A stretch of 8,209 bases of DNA from an uncultured Verrucomicrobiota bacterium (lineage in GTDB: Bacteria; Verrucomicrobiota; Verrucomicrobiia; Limisphaerales; UBA9464): the NCBI GenBank assembly GCA_903925515.1, contig CAIYFP010000186.1:1-8209 (forward strand). Direction: 5' to 3'. The position numbers and the translations under genes are program-made. The notes beneath the pieces are model-generated. The model saw nothing but the letters and a program-made list of their open reading frames with translations, was not told where the DNA came from and made no database searches. Every line of letters begins with the position of its first letter. Within the stretch, counting starts at the first letter, position 1. Below, piece by piece: positions 1 through 6,240 of this stretch.

Positions 1-450
1 GCGCGGGCGCTGGGCGAGGGGACGGACACGTTGAGGCTGACGATGGCCTGCACCCTCGGGATGGGCGGGTTGGGAGCGATGGCGTGCACGGCGATGCCGC
101 GACTGCCCTTGCAGGTGATGTTCTTCAACAACCCGGGCGCATGGGCGGCGGCGCCGCTCGTCCCGTGGTTCGCATGGTCGATGGTCGCGTTCACGGCGGC
201 CAACGTGCTTTTGAACGACATGGTCGCCCGGGGCACGTCACGCGCCGCATGGGTGGTGTTGGCGGTGGCGCTTGCTTACGTGGGCGCCCTGCACGGGTTG
301 CGCCCTGTCCTGTTGAAGATGCCGCCCATGGAGGCCTACCGCGCCGGCGTGCAGGTGCTGTGCGGGGCCACGGTGCTCCTGCTCGGGGCCTCGGCGACGG
401 CACGGTGGCTTTGGACAAGGCCCCCAGCCCCGGGCCGTCCGCGTCAATAG
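1..450 (+). CDS. C-terminal part of a multi-pass membrane protein, probably a polysaccharide (oligosaccharide) flippase
   Basis: The frame is open from the first base, so the gene begins outside the window and 149 residues are visible. Four hydrophobic segments lie at about residues 12-34, 51-74, 82-100 and 112-132, joined by short loops, with a Pro/Arg-rich cytoplasmic-type tail at the end. The spacing, the pattern PLVPWFAWSMVAFTAANVL and the small basic loop after it resemble the last helices of MATE/MurJ-superfamily polysaccharide exporters (Polysacc_synt type), which flip lipid-linked glycans across the inner membrane. That family call is from overall resemblance, not a diagnostic motif; another multi-pass transporter is possible. 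The TAG stop at 448-450 overlaps the stop of the convergent kinase gene, leaving no room for a terminator between them. Confidence 0.6.
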   Translation, partial: ARALGEGTDTLRLTMACTLGMGGLGAMACTAMPRLPLQVMFFNNPGAWAAAPLVPWFAWSMVAFTAANVLLNDMVARGTSRAAWVVLAVALAYVGALHGLRPVLLKMPPMEAYRAGVQVLCGATVLLLGASATARWLWTRPPAPGRPRQ

Positions 451-2774
451 CGTTGGGCTTCCGGCGGCGGGGTCGAGGGCTCGACCGGGCCCACGGCTCG
501 AAGCACGGCTTCCGGCGAAACCCACACGGGCGACGCGTCGGACCCATGGTGGCTGGGTCCCGCCGACGCGCCCGTGGTGTCCAGGAGATGAAGCTGTCCC
601 CCGGTCGCGACGGCAAGGCGTTGGCCGTCCGGCGAGGGTTCAACATGCTCCACGGCCGCCGCGAACTGGATCCCAAGGACCTCCCGCCACAACGTGGTGT
701 TCCAAAACCGAAGCCAGCCGTCCTCGCCGCCGCTCATCAGCGTGCGGCCGTCCGGGGCGAAGGACAGGGCCATCACCCTGCCCGAGTGCCCCTTCCAGCC
801 CGCAACCCGCAGGCCCGTCTGCGGATCGACCACCACGACCTCGCCGTCCGGCCTCCCAATCGCCGCCCTCTTGCCCGTGCCATCCAGGGTGATCGACGCC
901 GCCAACCCGGTTAAAACCGCCGCTTCCCGGCGTGGACGAAGCGTGAACCAACCCACGCCGTCCGGCATCGCCAGCAAGATGCCGTTGCCGTCGGGCGAGA
1001 GCCGGAAACCCGTCACGCGCCCGACGGGGCCCGGCAATCCCCGGCCCGTGCCCACGTGCACGAGGCGCATGCGCTGGCCGGGCCCGATGGCTGCAAGGAA
1101 GGCGCCGTCCGCCGAGAGCCCCCATGACGACGCGCCCCCGACGACCGCCCGCCGCGTCGCGCCCATGAGCCCGCCATCGTCCAACCGCCGCACCTGCAAC
1201 GGGCCGTCGGGAAGCGCCGTCAAGACTTGCCTTGCGCCTGGCTCCACGGCCACCAGCAAGCCCGGCACGACGACGGGTGCCGCCCCGGGATCGTTCACCC
1301 GCCATGACCGGGTCTGGGTCTCCCCCTCCCCGCCATGCGTGGCCAAGAGCGATGAGCCGTTGGCGGAGAACAGGAGGTGGCGGAGGGGCGCGCCCGTGGG
1401 CCAGCCGTTCCATGCAATCCACTCGCCCGGCCTTGCGCCTGCCCCGGGACGCACCGTGCCGTCCGGCGTCGCGACGCGGCGTCGCAACACGAACCATTCG
1501 ATCCCCCGCACGTCCGGCCCGCTCGCCGGCGGCAGCAACCCTTCCAGCAAATCCAACGCGGCCGTGCCGGACCCTTCCTTGGCGGCGTGCCCGGCCCGGC
1601 CCACGTCCATGGCGTAACGGGCGAGTGCCGTGGCCTCCCTTCCGGCCCGGAGGGCTTCAGCCGTCGCCCGGCTTTTTGCGGTCCATGTGGCCCATGCGAT
1701 CCTGCCTGTTCCCGCCGCCGCGGCGGCCACCAACCCGGCCATCACCCCCCCCTTCCAACGCCGCGCCCACTGGGTGGGCCGGTCGTACAGGGCGCGTGCC
1801 ATGGCCCGGACCGGCTCGCCCCTCAACGCTCGCTCAAGGTCCTCCGCCACCGCCCCCGCGCTCGCGTACCGGGCAGACGGGTCGCGAGCAAGGCACCGCA
1901 TCGTGATGGCCTCCAGCGACGCGGGTATCGAGCCATCCCATTCCCGGGGCGGCACGGGCCGGGACTCCATCGCCTTGGCCAACGCCGCCGTGACCGATTC
2001 CGCCGCGAACGGAGCCCGGCCCGTCAGGCAAAAGTAGAGGAGCCCCCCGAGCCCGTGCACGTCGGTCTTGGCTCCCGAGGCGGCCTGCTGCCCGGCGATC
2101 GACTCGGGCGCCATGAAGCTGGGTGACCCCATGACCTCGCCCGTCGCCGTCAGTCGGGCGTCCGGCTCCAGCAACCGGGCGAGCCCGAAGTCGGTGACCC
2201 GGGGCGAGCCGTCGGGCGCGATCAACACGTTGGTGGGCTTGATGTCCCGGTGGAGCACGCCTTGCTCGTGCGCGAACTGCACCGCCCACGCCACCTCCAT
2301 CACCACCCTCGCCGCCTCCCGGGGCGGCATGGGCATCCCCGCCGCCACCGCCCCAAGGTCCGGCCCCTCAACGAGGTCCATCGTGAAGAACGGGACGCCT
2401 CCCTCCTCCCCGATGTCGCGGATCGTCACGATGCGCGGATGGACCAGCCGCGCGGCCAGCGTGGCCTCGGCCCGGAACCGTGCGAGCCGCAACGGATCGG
2501 CCCCGAGCGCTTGCGGAAGCAACTTGAGCGCGACCATCGCGCCGTCGAACACCCGCTCCGCCTTCCAGACCGTTCCCATGCCACCCCGTGCGATCTCCCG
2601 CAGGAGCCTGTGGCCCCCGAGGGTCCCGTGGGTTGCCAGCCCGGTTTCCAGCACGGGTTCCCCGGGCTCGCCGACGAGCAGCGCCGCAAGGCAGGCGGGG
2701 CAGGCAGACCGCAACCCCGGGGAGGCTCCGTCCCCCAGCAAAGGCCCGCCGCACGAGGGACATCGCGTGGCCAT
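444..2774 (-). CDS. Membrane-anchored serine/threonine protein kinase with N-terminal zinc-ribbon-like motif and C-terminal WD40-type beta-propeller
   Basis: A 776-residue Hanks-type kinase of PknB style. Residues 5-28 hold two CxxC pairs (CPSC and CPAC), a zinc-ribbon-like knuckle. The kinase domain spans about 53-320: glycine loop ARGGMGTVW (62-70), ATP lysine in VALK (K84), catalytic loop HRDIKPTN (D177, N182), DFG at 195-197 and APE at 222-224, so it should be active. A hydrophobic stretch near 342-363 is the single membrane anchor. It is followed by a linker ending DVRGIEW (about 421-427), typical of planctomycete/verrucomicrobial kinases, then about seven repeats with SPDG/APDG turns between 463 and 734, most WD40-like at 659-692 (GHSGRVMALSFAPDGRTLMS). 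The propeller is probably extracytoplasmic and may sense a ligand or bind partners. I chose ATG 2774 because a good Shine-Dalgarno precedes it; a longer frame to 2915 would run inside the sigma gene. A run of eight G (minus strand) lies just before the anchor. Substrate and signal are unknown. Confidence 0.92.
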   Translation of the reverse strand: MATRCPSCGGPLLGDGASPGLRSACPACLAALLVGEPGEPVLETGLATHGTLGGHRLLREIARGGMGTVWKAERVFDGAMVALKLLPQALGADPLRLARFRAEATLAARLVHPRIVTIRDIGEEGGVPFFTMDLVEGPDLGAVAAGMPMPPREAARVVMEVAWAVQFAHEQGVLHRDIKPTNVLIAPDGSPRVTDFGLARLLEPDARLTATGEVMGSPSFMAPESIAGQQAASGAKTDVHGLGGLLYFCLTGRAPFAAESVTAALAKAMESRPVPPREWDGSIPASLEAITMRCLARDPSARYASAGAVAEDLERALRGEPVRAMARALYDRPTQWARRWKGGVMAGLVAAAAAGTGRIAWATWTAKSRATAEALRAGREATALARYAMDVGRAGHAAKEGSGTAALDLLEGLLPPASGPDVRGIEWFVLRRRVATPDGTVRPGAGARPGEWIAWNGWPTGAPLRHLLFSANGSSLLATHGGEGETQTRSWRVNDPGAAPVVVPGLLVAVEPGARQVLTALPDGPLQVRRLDDGGLMGATRRAVVGGASSWGLSADGAFLAAIGPGQRMRLVHVGTGRGLPGPVGRVTGFRLSPDGNGILLAMPDGVGWFTLRPRREAAVLTGLAASITLDGTGKRAAIGRPDGEVVVVDPQTGLRVAGWKGHSGRVMALSFAPDGRTLMSGGEDGWLRFWNTTLWREVLGIQFAAAVEHVEPSPDGQRLAVATGGQLHLLDTTGASAGPSHHGSDASPVWVSPEAVLRAVGPVEPSTPPPEAQRY

Positions 2775-2783
2775 GGCGACGAA

Positions 2784-2789
2784 CCCCTC
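2784..2789 (-). promoter_or_regulatory. Shine-Dalgarno of the kinase gene, overlapping the sigma factor stop codon
   Basis: On the minus strand GAGGGG stands 9 nt before the kinase ATG at 2774, and its first two bases are the last two of the sigma factor TGA. It decides the kinase start and suggests that ribosomes finishing the sigma factor reinitiate on the kinase. The other starts in this window have no comparably clear site. Confidence 0.7.
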
Positions 2790-3573
2790 AGACGACCCCG
2801 TCCGCCGCGTTGCCCGACGCGCCCCGGAGGACCTCCAGCAAATGACCCACCTCCGAGTCCACCTCCTCCCGTGTGGCGCTGTCCGGGAGCGTGTCGGCCA
2901 CGACCGCCCGCACATGCTGCCGGAACCGGGTGCGGATGCGGAACACGGACACCTTGAACGCCGTCTCCGACAGCCCGAGGCGCCCGCCCAGCTCCGCGTA
3001 GGTCAGGTCGCGGTCCCGTTGCAGGATGACCTTCCGCATCTCCTCGAAGAGCGGCTCCTGGCCGAGGCGGCGGTAGTCGGCATGGAGCCGTTCCAGCGCC
3101 TGCTCGATGATCCGCATCGCCCAGCGCCGCTCGTAGAATGTCTCGGGCGTCTCCGTCGTGGAGGGCTCCTTTGCCAGCAACCGTTCCTCGAGGGAGTACT
3201 CCAGCGGCACATGCTCGCACTGACCTCCGCGCTTGATCCGGTTGGCATGGCGCCATTCGGTGACCATGAAGCGCCGCATGCTCGCAAGGAGGAACGTCCG
3301 GAACTTCCCTCGCTCCGGGTCGGCCAGCCCGAGGCGCCGCTCCGACAACAACCTCGCGAAGAAAGCCTGGGTCAGGTCCTTGGCGTCCTCGGGCCCATGG
3401 CCCGAGCGCCGCACGAACGCGTACAACGGGGGCCAATATTGCCGGCAGAGCTGCCCGAGGGCCTCGAAGGCCTCCTCGCCCTCCTCACGCCCCGCCTTCA
3501 GCACAAGGCTCCATTGCGTCGTCAGGAAGGGCGTCGGCACGTGCGGCCGATCCTCGAAGGAGGAAGGATTCAT
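2788..3573 (-). CDS. RNA polymerase sigma factor, ECF-like (sigma-70 family)
   Basis: A 261-residue sigma factor that should direct core RNA polymerase to a dedicated promoter set. Region sigma2 lies at about 43-115, with the recognisable stretch YAFVRRSGHGPEDAKDLTQ followed by FFARLL and then RGKFRTFLLASMRRFM. Region sigma4 lies at about 190-224 with the helix-turn-helix LTYAELGGRLGLSETAFKVS. The linker between them is long (roughly 70 residues) and carries the RRWAMRIIEQALERL helix common in the large ECF-type factors of Planctomycetes and Verrucomicrobia, which are often encoded next to Ser/Thr kinases. ATG 3573 was chosen because the protein then opens MNPSSFEDRPHVPTPFLTTQW, as relatives do; the frame is open to 3681 but that extension looks non-coding. 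No anti-sigma gene is adjacent. The kinase gene begins 13 nt after the stop, so kinase control of this factor, for example by phosphorylation, is plausible but inferred. Confidence 0.88.
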   Translation of the reverse strand: MNPSSFEDRPHVPTPFLTTQWSLVLKAGREEGEEAFEALGQLCRQYWPPLYAFVRRSGHGPEDAKDLTQAFFARLLSERRLGLADPERGKFRTFLLASMRRFMVTEWRHANRIKRGGQCEHVPLEYSLEERLLAKEPSTTETPETFYERRWAMRIIEQALERLHADYRRLGQEPLFEEMRKVILQRDRDLTYAELGGRLGLSETAFKVSVFRIRTRFRQHVRAVVADTLPDSATREEVDSEVGHLLEVLRGASGNAADGVV

Positions 3574-3714
3574 GCAGGCTGTCTCGTGTGACGGGCCCAG
3601 CCTACCGCCATTCCCGCAAGGCGCCAGCCCGGACCCGGATTCGCGCGCAAGCCGTTCTGGAATGCCCGGTTCTCGCCTCACGCCGCGCCGACGGAGCGTG
3701 GATCCAGCACGATC

Positions 3715-3738
3715 TCCTCGTGGCCTCGTGGCTTCGTG
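3715..3738 (-). repeat. Octamer tandem repeat, three copies (CACGARGN type)
   Basis: Read on the minus strand, this is CACGAAGC, CACGAGGC, CACGAGGA: three direct copies with an 8-bp period. It belongs to the CACGAAGA-like octamers seen in intergenic DNA of many environmental bacteria. A second cluster with the same consensus lies on the plus strand at 3884-3899, so the two form an inverted pair about 145 bp apart. Confidence 0.7.
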
Positions 3739-3883
3739 TGATCAAGAAGCAGCGTCCTTTGCGGCGATCCCGTGAGCGAGGACGCCGGGATTATCTCACG
3801 CGAAGATCCGGGCCAAGGCAGGCCTGGGTTGATGGGGCCAGCGAAACCTGCCCCGGCGGCCCACCGGCGGTTTCATGGGAAGG

Positions 3884-3899
3884 CACGAAGACACGAAGA
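3884..3899 (+). repeat. Octamer tandem repeat, two exact copies of CACGAAGA
   Basis: Two perfect CACGAAGA units abut here, and one further CACG core follows at 3903 out of phase. The cluster is opposite in orientation to the one at 3715-3738. It lies in the leader side of the sigma/kinase operon and outside any supported gene. Confidence 0.7.
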
Positions 3900-3971
3900 A
3901 GGCACGCTCATGGATGCCCAAGCCTGGGTTCATGCCCTTCCGCCTGCGGATCGAGAGCTTCCCTCCTCCTT

Positions 3972-3999
3972 GCGCGGGAATTTGGCCCGGACCCCGCGC
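3972..3999 (-). terminator. GC-rich hairpin after the L,D-transpeptidase stop
   Basis: GCGCGGG (3972-3978) and CCCGCGC (3993-3999) are perfect 7-bp inverted repeats around a 14-nt loop. The hairpin begins 13 nt past the transpeptidase stop in the direction of transcription. No U-run follows on the minus strand (the next bases are purine-rich), so it could be a U-less terminator or an mRNA 3' stabiliser rather than a classical intrinsic terminator. Confidence 0.35.
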
Positions 4000-4012
4000 G
4001 GCCCCGCCCCGT

Positions 4013-4999
4013 TCAATTCCCCGCACCCGTCCCGGCCGTCACCTCCACCTCCATTCCCACCCATGCAATCTGCGCAAGGAAGGCCGCATCCCAGTTCGCG
4101 AGCCGAAAGCATCCGTGGCTTTCCGTCCGCCCAACCTTCTCCGGCCATGGTGTCCCGTGAATTCCATGCCCGGGCAGGTCCAGCCCAATCCACGCGACGC
4201 CGACCGGGTTGTTGGGGCCAGGCGGCAACACCATGCCCTCGGTCATGCCCCTCGCCTCCTCGGACTCCGGGAATCGTTCCGGGTCGAAGCGATACGTGGG
4301 ATCATGGACGATGCGGCCGACGCGCAACCGACCGCGCGGACGTGCGGCGGAACCTCGCCCGATGCTGCAAGGGGCGTGGAGGATGATCCGGCCGGCGGCG
4401 TCCACCGCCTGCAAGGTTCGCCCGGCAAGGTGGATCGTGGCCATGCTGGCCGGGCGCACGGGAGGATTCCTGAACCGAGGCAGCCTCAGTCGCGTGCCCG
4501 CTCCCGCCCTGCCCCAATCCACGCCCGGGTTCCATTCCCGGACCAGCCTCGGATGCGCCCCGGACCGCTCGGCCATCGCCTCCAGCAGCGATTCGTATGG
4601 CAGGCGGCTCGCATGGGCCTTGCCCCGCCATGTCGGGGGCACCCGCCCGAGCGACTCCCGATCCTCCCGCGTCACCTTGTGTTCCCGAGAGGGCGGCTCG
4701 TCCAGCCGCAGCCGTGCCAGCACGGGGGCATCGACCCTGCCCGTCACCGGCAGGCCCTCGTCCCGCTGGAAGGCCATCAAGGCCGCACGAGTCTGCGGCC
4801 CGGCGATCCCGTCCACCGGCCCCGACCGAAACCCGCGCCAACCCAAGGCCAACTGGACCTCGAACGTGTTGGTGGGGCTGCGCCCCGACCACGCCACCGG
4901 CACGTCCGGGTGCCCTCCCCACGGAATCCACCCGAGGACCGATGCGACGCAGGCACGCAATGCCGCCCACCCCATGGAACCCGGCACGCCCATGGCCAT
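4013..4999 (-). CDS. L,D-transpeptidase (YkuD family) with N-terminal peptidoglycan-binding domain
   Basis: A 328-residue cell-wall enzyme, expected to cross-link peptidoglycan stem peptides or attach proteins to them in the periplasm. Residues 45-98 form a PG_binding_1 domain (TFEVQLALGWRGFRSGPVDG, then PQTRAALMAFQ). A LysM-like stretch lies at about 133-174 (LLEAMAERSGAHPRLVREWN). The YkuD catalytic domain spans about 185-321, with PPGPNNPVG, GIHGTPWP (H281) and the active-site signature SHGCFRL (H295, C297), all intact. The frame is open to 5176, but that extension overlaps the upstream ORF in another phase. I chose ATG 4999; ATG 4993 or 4975 are also possible. The N-terminus has a hydrophobic stretch (about residues 9-26) that may be a weak signal sequence or anchor. 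It starts 17 nt after the upstream 117-aa ORF, as in an operon. Confidence 0.9.
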   Translation of the reverse strand: MAMGVPGSMGWAALRACVASVLGWIPWGGHPDVPVAWSGRSPTNTFEVQLALGWRGFRSGPVDGIAGPQTRAALMAFQRDEGLPVTGRVDAPVLARLRLDEPPSREHKVTREDRESLGRVPPTWRGKAHASRLPYESLLEAMAERSGAHPRLVREWNPGVDWGRAGAGTRLRLPRFRNPPVRPASMATIHLAGRTLQAVDAAGRIILHAPCSIGRGSAARPRGRLRVGRIVHDPTYRFDPERFPESEEARGMTEGMVLPPGPNNPVGVAWIGLDLPGHGIHGTPWPEKVGRTESHGCFRLANWDAAFLAQIAWVGMEVEVTAGTGAGN

Positions 5000-5016
5000 C
5001 CCGGAAGCACCCGCCG

Positions 5017-5370
5017 CTACGTCCCGTCGCCGTCCGGTTCGGAAGACCGCGTCGCCGCCCATCGGTCGAGCAGGCTCACCCGGCATCGCAGGCCCAGCCT
5101 TCGCTTCAACGACCCGCCACGATACCGCTGGTGCGACAGGTAATCCCGGACCCACTCCAGGTCCGAGGGACGACACGTGCCGCTGACTCGGGCGAACAGT
5201 CGAAGCTCATCCGCGAACACCGTGGCGCGGACCGGCGACAACAACCATGCCACCAGCCGGGGACCCACCGGCAGCGTTGCGAGCACGATCTCCCATGGGA
5301 GCGCCGTGGGATGACCGTTCCCCCCGGAACCTTCCGTGCCCGGGGAAGTTTCGTGGGCTTGTGTCTTCAT
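5017..5370 (-). CDS. Small hypothetical protein upstream of the L,D-transpeptidase
   Basis: I do not recognise this 117-residue ORF. It has a polar N-terminus, a mildly hydrophobic stretch at about 25-45 (PWEIVLATLPVGPRLVAWLL) and a basic C-terminal half with VRDYLSHQRYRGGSLKRRLG; there is no clear domain. Twenty codons sampled from VFADEL onward end in G or C in 14 cases, against 18 of 20 in a sample of rnc, so coding use is weaker but compatible with a gene. It ends 17 nt before the transpeptidase start, on the same strand. The ATG at 5370 falls inside a degenerate octamer repeat (5348-5371), so the true start may lie further in, or the ORF may be spurious. Confidence 0.45.
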   Translation of the reverse strand: MKTQAHETSPGTEGSGGNGHPTALPWEIVLATLPVGPRLVAWLLSPVRATVFADELRLFARVSGTCRPSDLEWVRDYLSHQRYRGGSLKRRLGLRCRVSLLDRWAATRSSEPDGDGT

Positions 5371-5544
5371 GCGTCACGCGCAGTGCGACAGGATGCTGGA
5401 GGGAATCGATCAAACAACGCGGCCACGCTGGAATCGTGATTGTTTTGAACGCAAGCGCTTTCTTCGGCTCCATCGCCTTCAACGACGCAAAAGCCTGTTG
5501 CCCGGCCATGGCCTTGCGGTTGAACTAGCCCTCACGCAGTCGCC
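5371..5544. other. Divergent intergenic region
   Basis: This 174-bp gap lies between the leftward 117-aa ORF/L,D-transpeptidase pair and the rightward 204-aa/rnc pair, so promoters for both directions should be here. It is locally richer in A/T (around 5403-5465) than the flanking genes and contains the palindrome AAGCGCTT. I find no hexamer pair close enough to consensus to call. Confidence 0.45.
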
Positions 5545-6159
5545 ATGCTCGAATGGAACATCCAGTCGCGGGCCCATGCCTGCCATGACACGGGCCGGGC
5601 CTTCTCGGAAGGGGAGGCCTTCCACACCGCCTTGCTCCAGACCCGGGAGGGACTCAAGCGCATGGACCTCAGCACCCCGGCATGGCGCGAGCGTGCGGCG
5701 GACATCCTTGCGCGGCCCGGTTTCGTCTCCCATTGGGTGACGACCTACGAGCCCCCCCCCGCCGCGCCACCCGAGGCCATCCGGCGGGACGATGCCGAGG
5801 CGTTGCTTCGCGCGTTGCTTGCAAGGCGCGACCCGGGCCACGAGGGCGCCGCCTTCATCCTTGCTGCCATGCTGGAAAGGAAGCGGGCGCTCAAGATCAA
5901 GGGCCATGCCCGCGAGCAAGGCCGCCGGGTCACCCTCTACGAACACCCCAAGTCCGGAGACGTCCTTGCCGTCGTGGACCCCGGGCTCGACCTCGCCGAC
6001 CTCGTGTCGGTGCAACGCGACGTGGCCATGCTGCTCGCCCATGGGCTCCCGGCCATCGCCCCGGCGACCGACGCCCCGCCCGCCCCGCCCGCCGCCGTCG
6101 CGCCCATGGAGGAACCTTTCAATCCACCCAGCGAGCTCACCGCGCTCGCATCCGCCTGA
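5545..6159 (+). CDS. Conserved protein of unknown function, encoded upstream of rnc
   Basis: A 204-residue soluble protein with no signal peptide or membrane segment. From memory it resembles a family of unnamed proteins in Verrucomicrobia and related phyla that begin with a short EWNIQSRAHAC-like segment, then FHTALL, PGFVSHW, a proline-rich stretch, AFILAAMLERKRALK, LYEHPKSGD and VQRDVAMLL. All of these are present here in order. Relatives, as I recall them, carry paired cysteines near the N-terminus that would make a zinc knuckle; here only C13 remains of that set, so the metal site, if there was one, is lost. The last 30 residues are Pro/Ala-rich. A run of nine C at 5752-5760 encodes three prolines mid-gene. 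No Shine-Dalgarno is visible before the ATG. The gene is followed, 2 nt after the stop, by the large hairpin that leads into rnc, so the two may share a transcript. No function is assigned. Confidence 0.78.
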   Translation: MLEWNIQSRAHACHDTGRAFSEGEAFHTALLQTREGLKRMDLSTPAWRERAADILARPGFVSHWVTTYEPPPAAPPEAIRRDDAEALLRALLARRDPGHEGAAFILAAMLERKRALKIKGHAREQGRRVTLYEHPKSGDVLAVVDPGLDLADLVSVQRDVAMLLAHGLPAIAPATDAPPAPPAAVAPMEEPFNPPSELTALASA

Positions 6160-6161
6160 CC

Positions 6162-6217
6162 TGCCGGCCGCGGAAGGACGTCACCCGGGTGGGCTGGACG
6201 TCCTTCCACGGTCGGCA
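6162..6217 (+). promoter_or_regulatory. Long RNA hairpin in the rnc leader, candidate RNase III autoregulatory site
   Basis: The arms are 6162-6182 and 6197-6217. Over 21 positions there are 19 Watson-Crick pairs, one G-U (6167 with 6212) and one C-A mismatch (6171 with 6208). The inner 11 bp are perfect: GGAAGGACGTC against GACGTCCTTCC. The 14-nt loop itself contains ACCCGGGT. The stem starts 2 nt after the upstream stop and ends 23 nt before the rnc ATG. No T-run follows, which argues against a standard terminator. Two helical turns of duplex suit RNase III, and E. coli RNase III is known to cut a stem in its own mRNA leader; use here is inferred. Confidence 0.6.
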
Positions 6218-6240
6218 TCGGGCGCCCGTCTTGCACCGCC

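Larger units (their letters stand above)
3574..4012. other. Non-coding gap between L,D-transpeptidase and sigma factor
   Basis: About 440 bases without a convincing gene. It holds two octamer repeat clusters in opposite orientation, a GC-rich hairpin just after the transpeptidase stop, and GCCTGGGTTSATG twice, exactly 100 bp apart (3822-3834 and 3922-3934). The leftward sigma/kinase operon must be transcribed from here or just upstream. The only -10-like hexamer I see is GATAAT on the minus strand (3795-3790) with TTGGCC (3816-3811) at a short 15-bp spacing, too weak to call a promoter. Open frames crossing this gap in other phases show no family resemblance. Confidence 0.6.

Noticed and set aside
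2775..2915. N-terminal extension of the kinase to 2915
   Set aside because: It lies within the sigma factor gene, is Arg/Trp-rich, and the ATG at 2774 has a good ribosome binding site.
2068..3591. Long plus-strand open frame (507 codons) opposite the sigma factor and kinase
   Set aside because: It is antisense to two genes with clear motifs, has no family resemblance of its own, and is the kind of frame that very high GC content leaves open.
3796..4026. Minus-strand 76-codon ORF between the transpeptidase and the sigma factor
   Set aside because: It runs through the hairpin and the octamer array, has no recognisable motif, and overlaps the transpeptidase end.
3875..5143. Plus-strand open frame (422 codons) opposite the L,D-transpeptidase
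   Set aside because: It is antisense to the intact SHGCFRL gene, and its composition is rich in Arg, Pro and His as expected of a shadow frame.
5000..5176. N-terminal extension of the L,D-transpeptidase to 5176
   Set aside because: It overlaps the 117-aa ORF in another phase and shows no signal peptide or domain; the later ATGs fit the domain start better.
6162..6217. Reading the rnc leader hairpin as an intrinsic terminator of the 204-aa gene
   Set aside because: The stem is much longer than usual, the right arm is followed by TCGGGCGCCC and not a T-run, and rnc begins 23 nt later with no evident promoter between.
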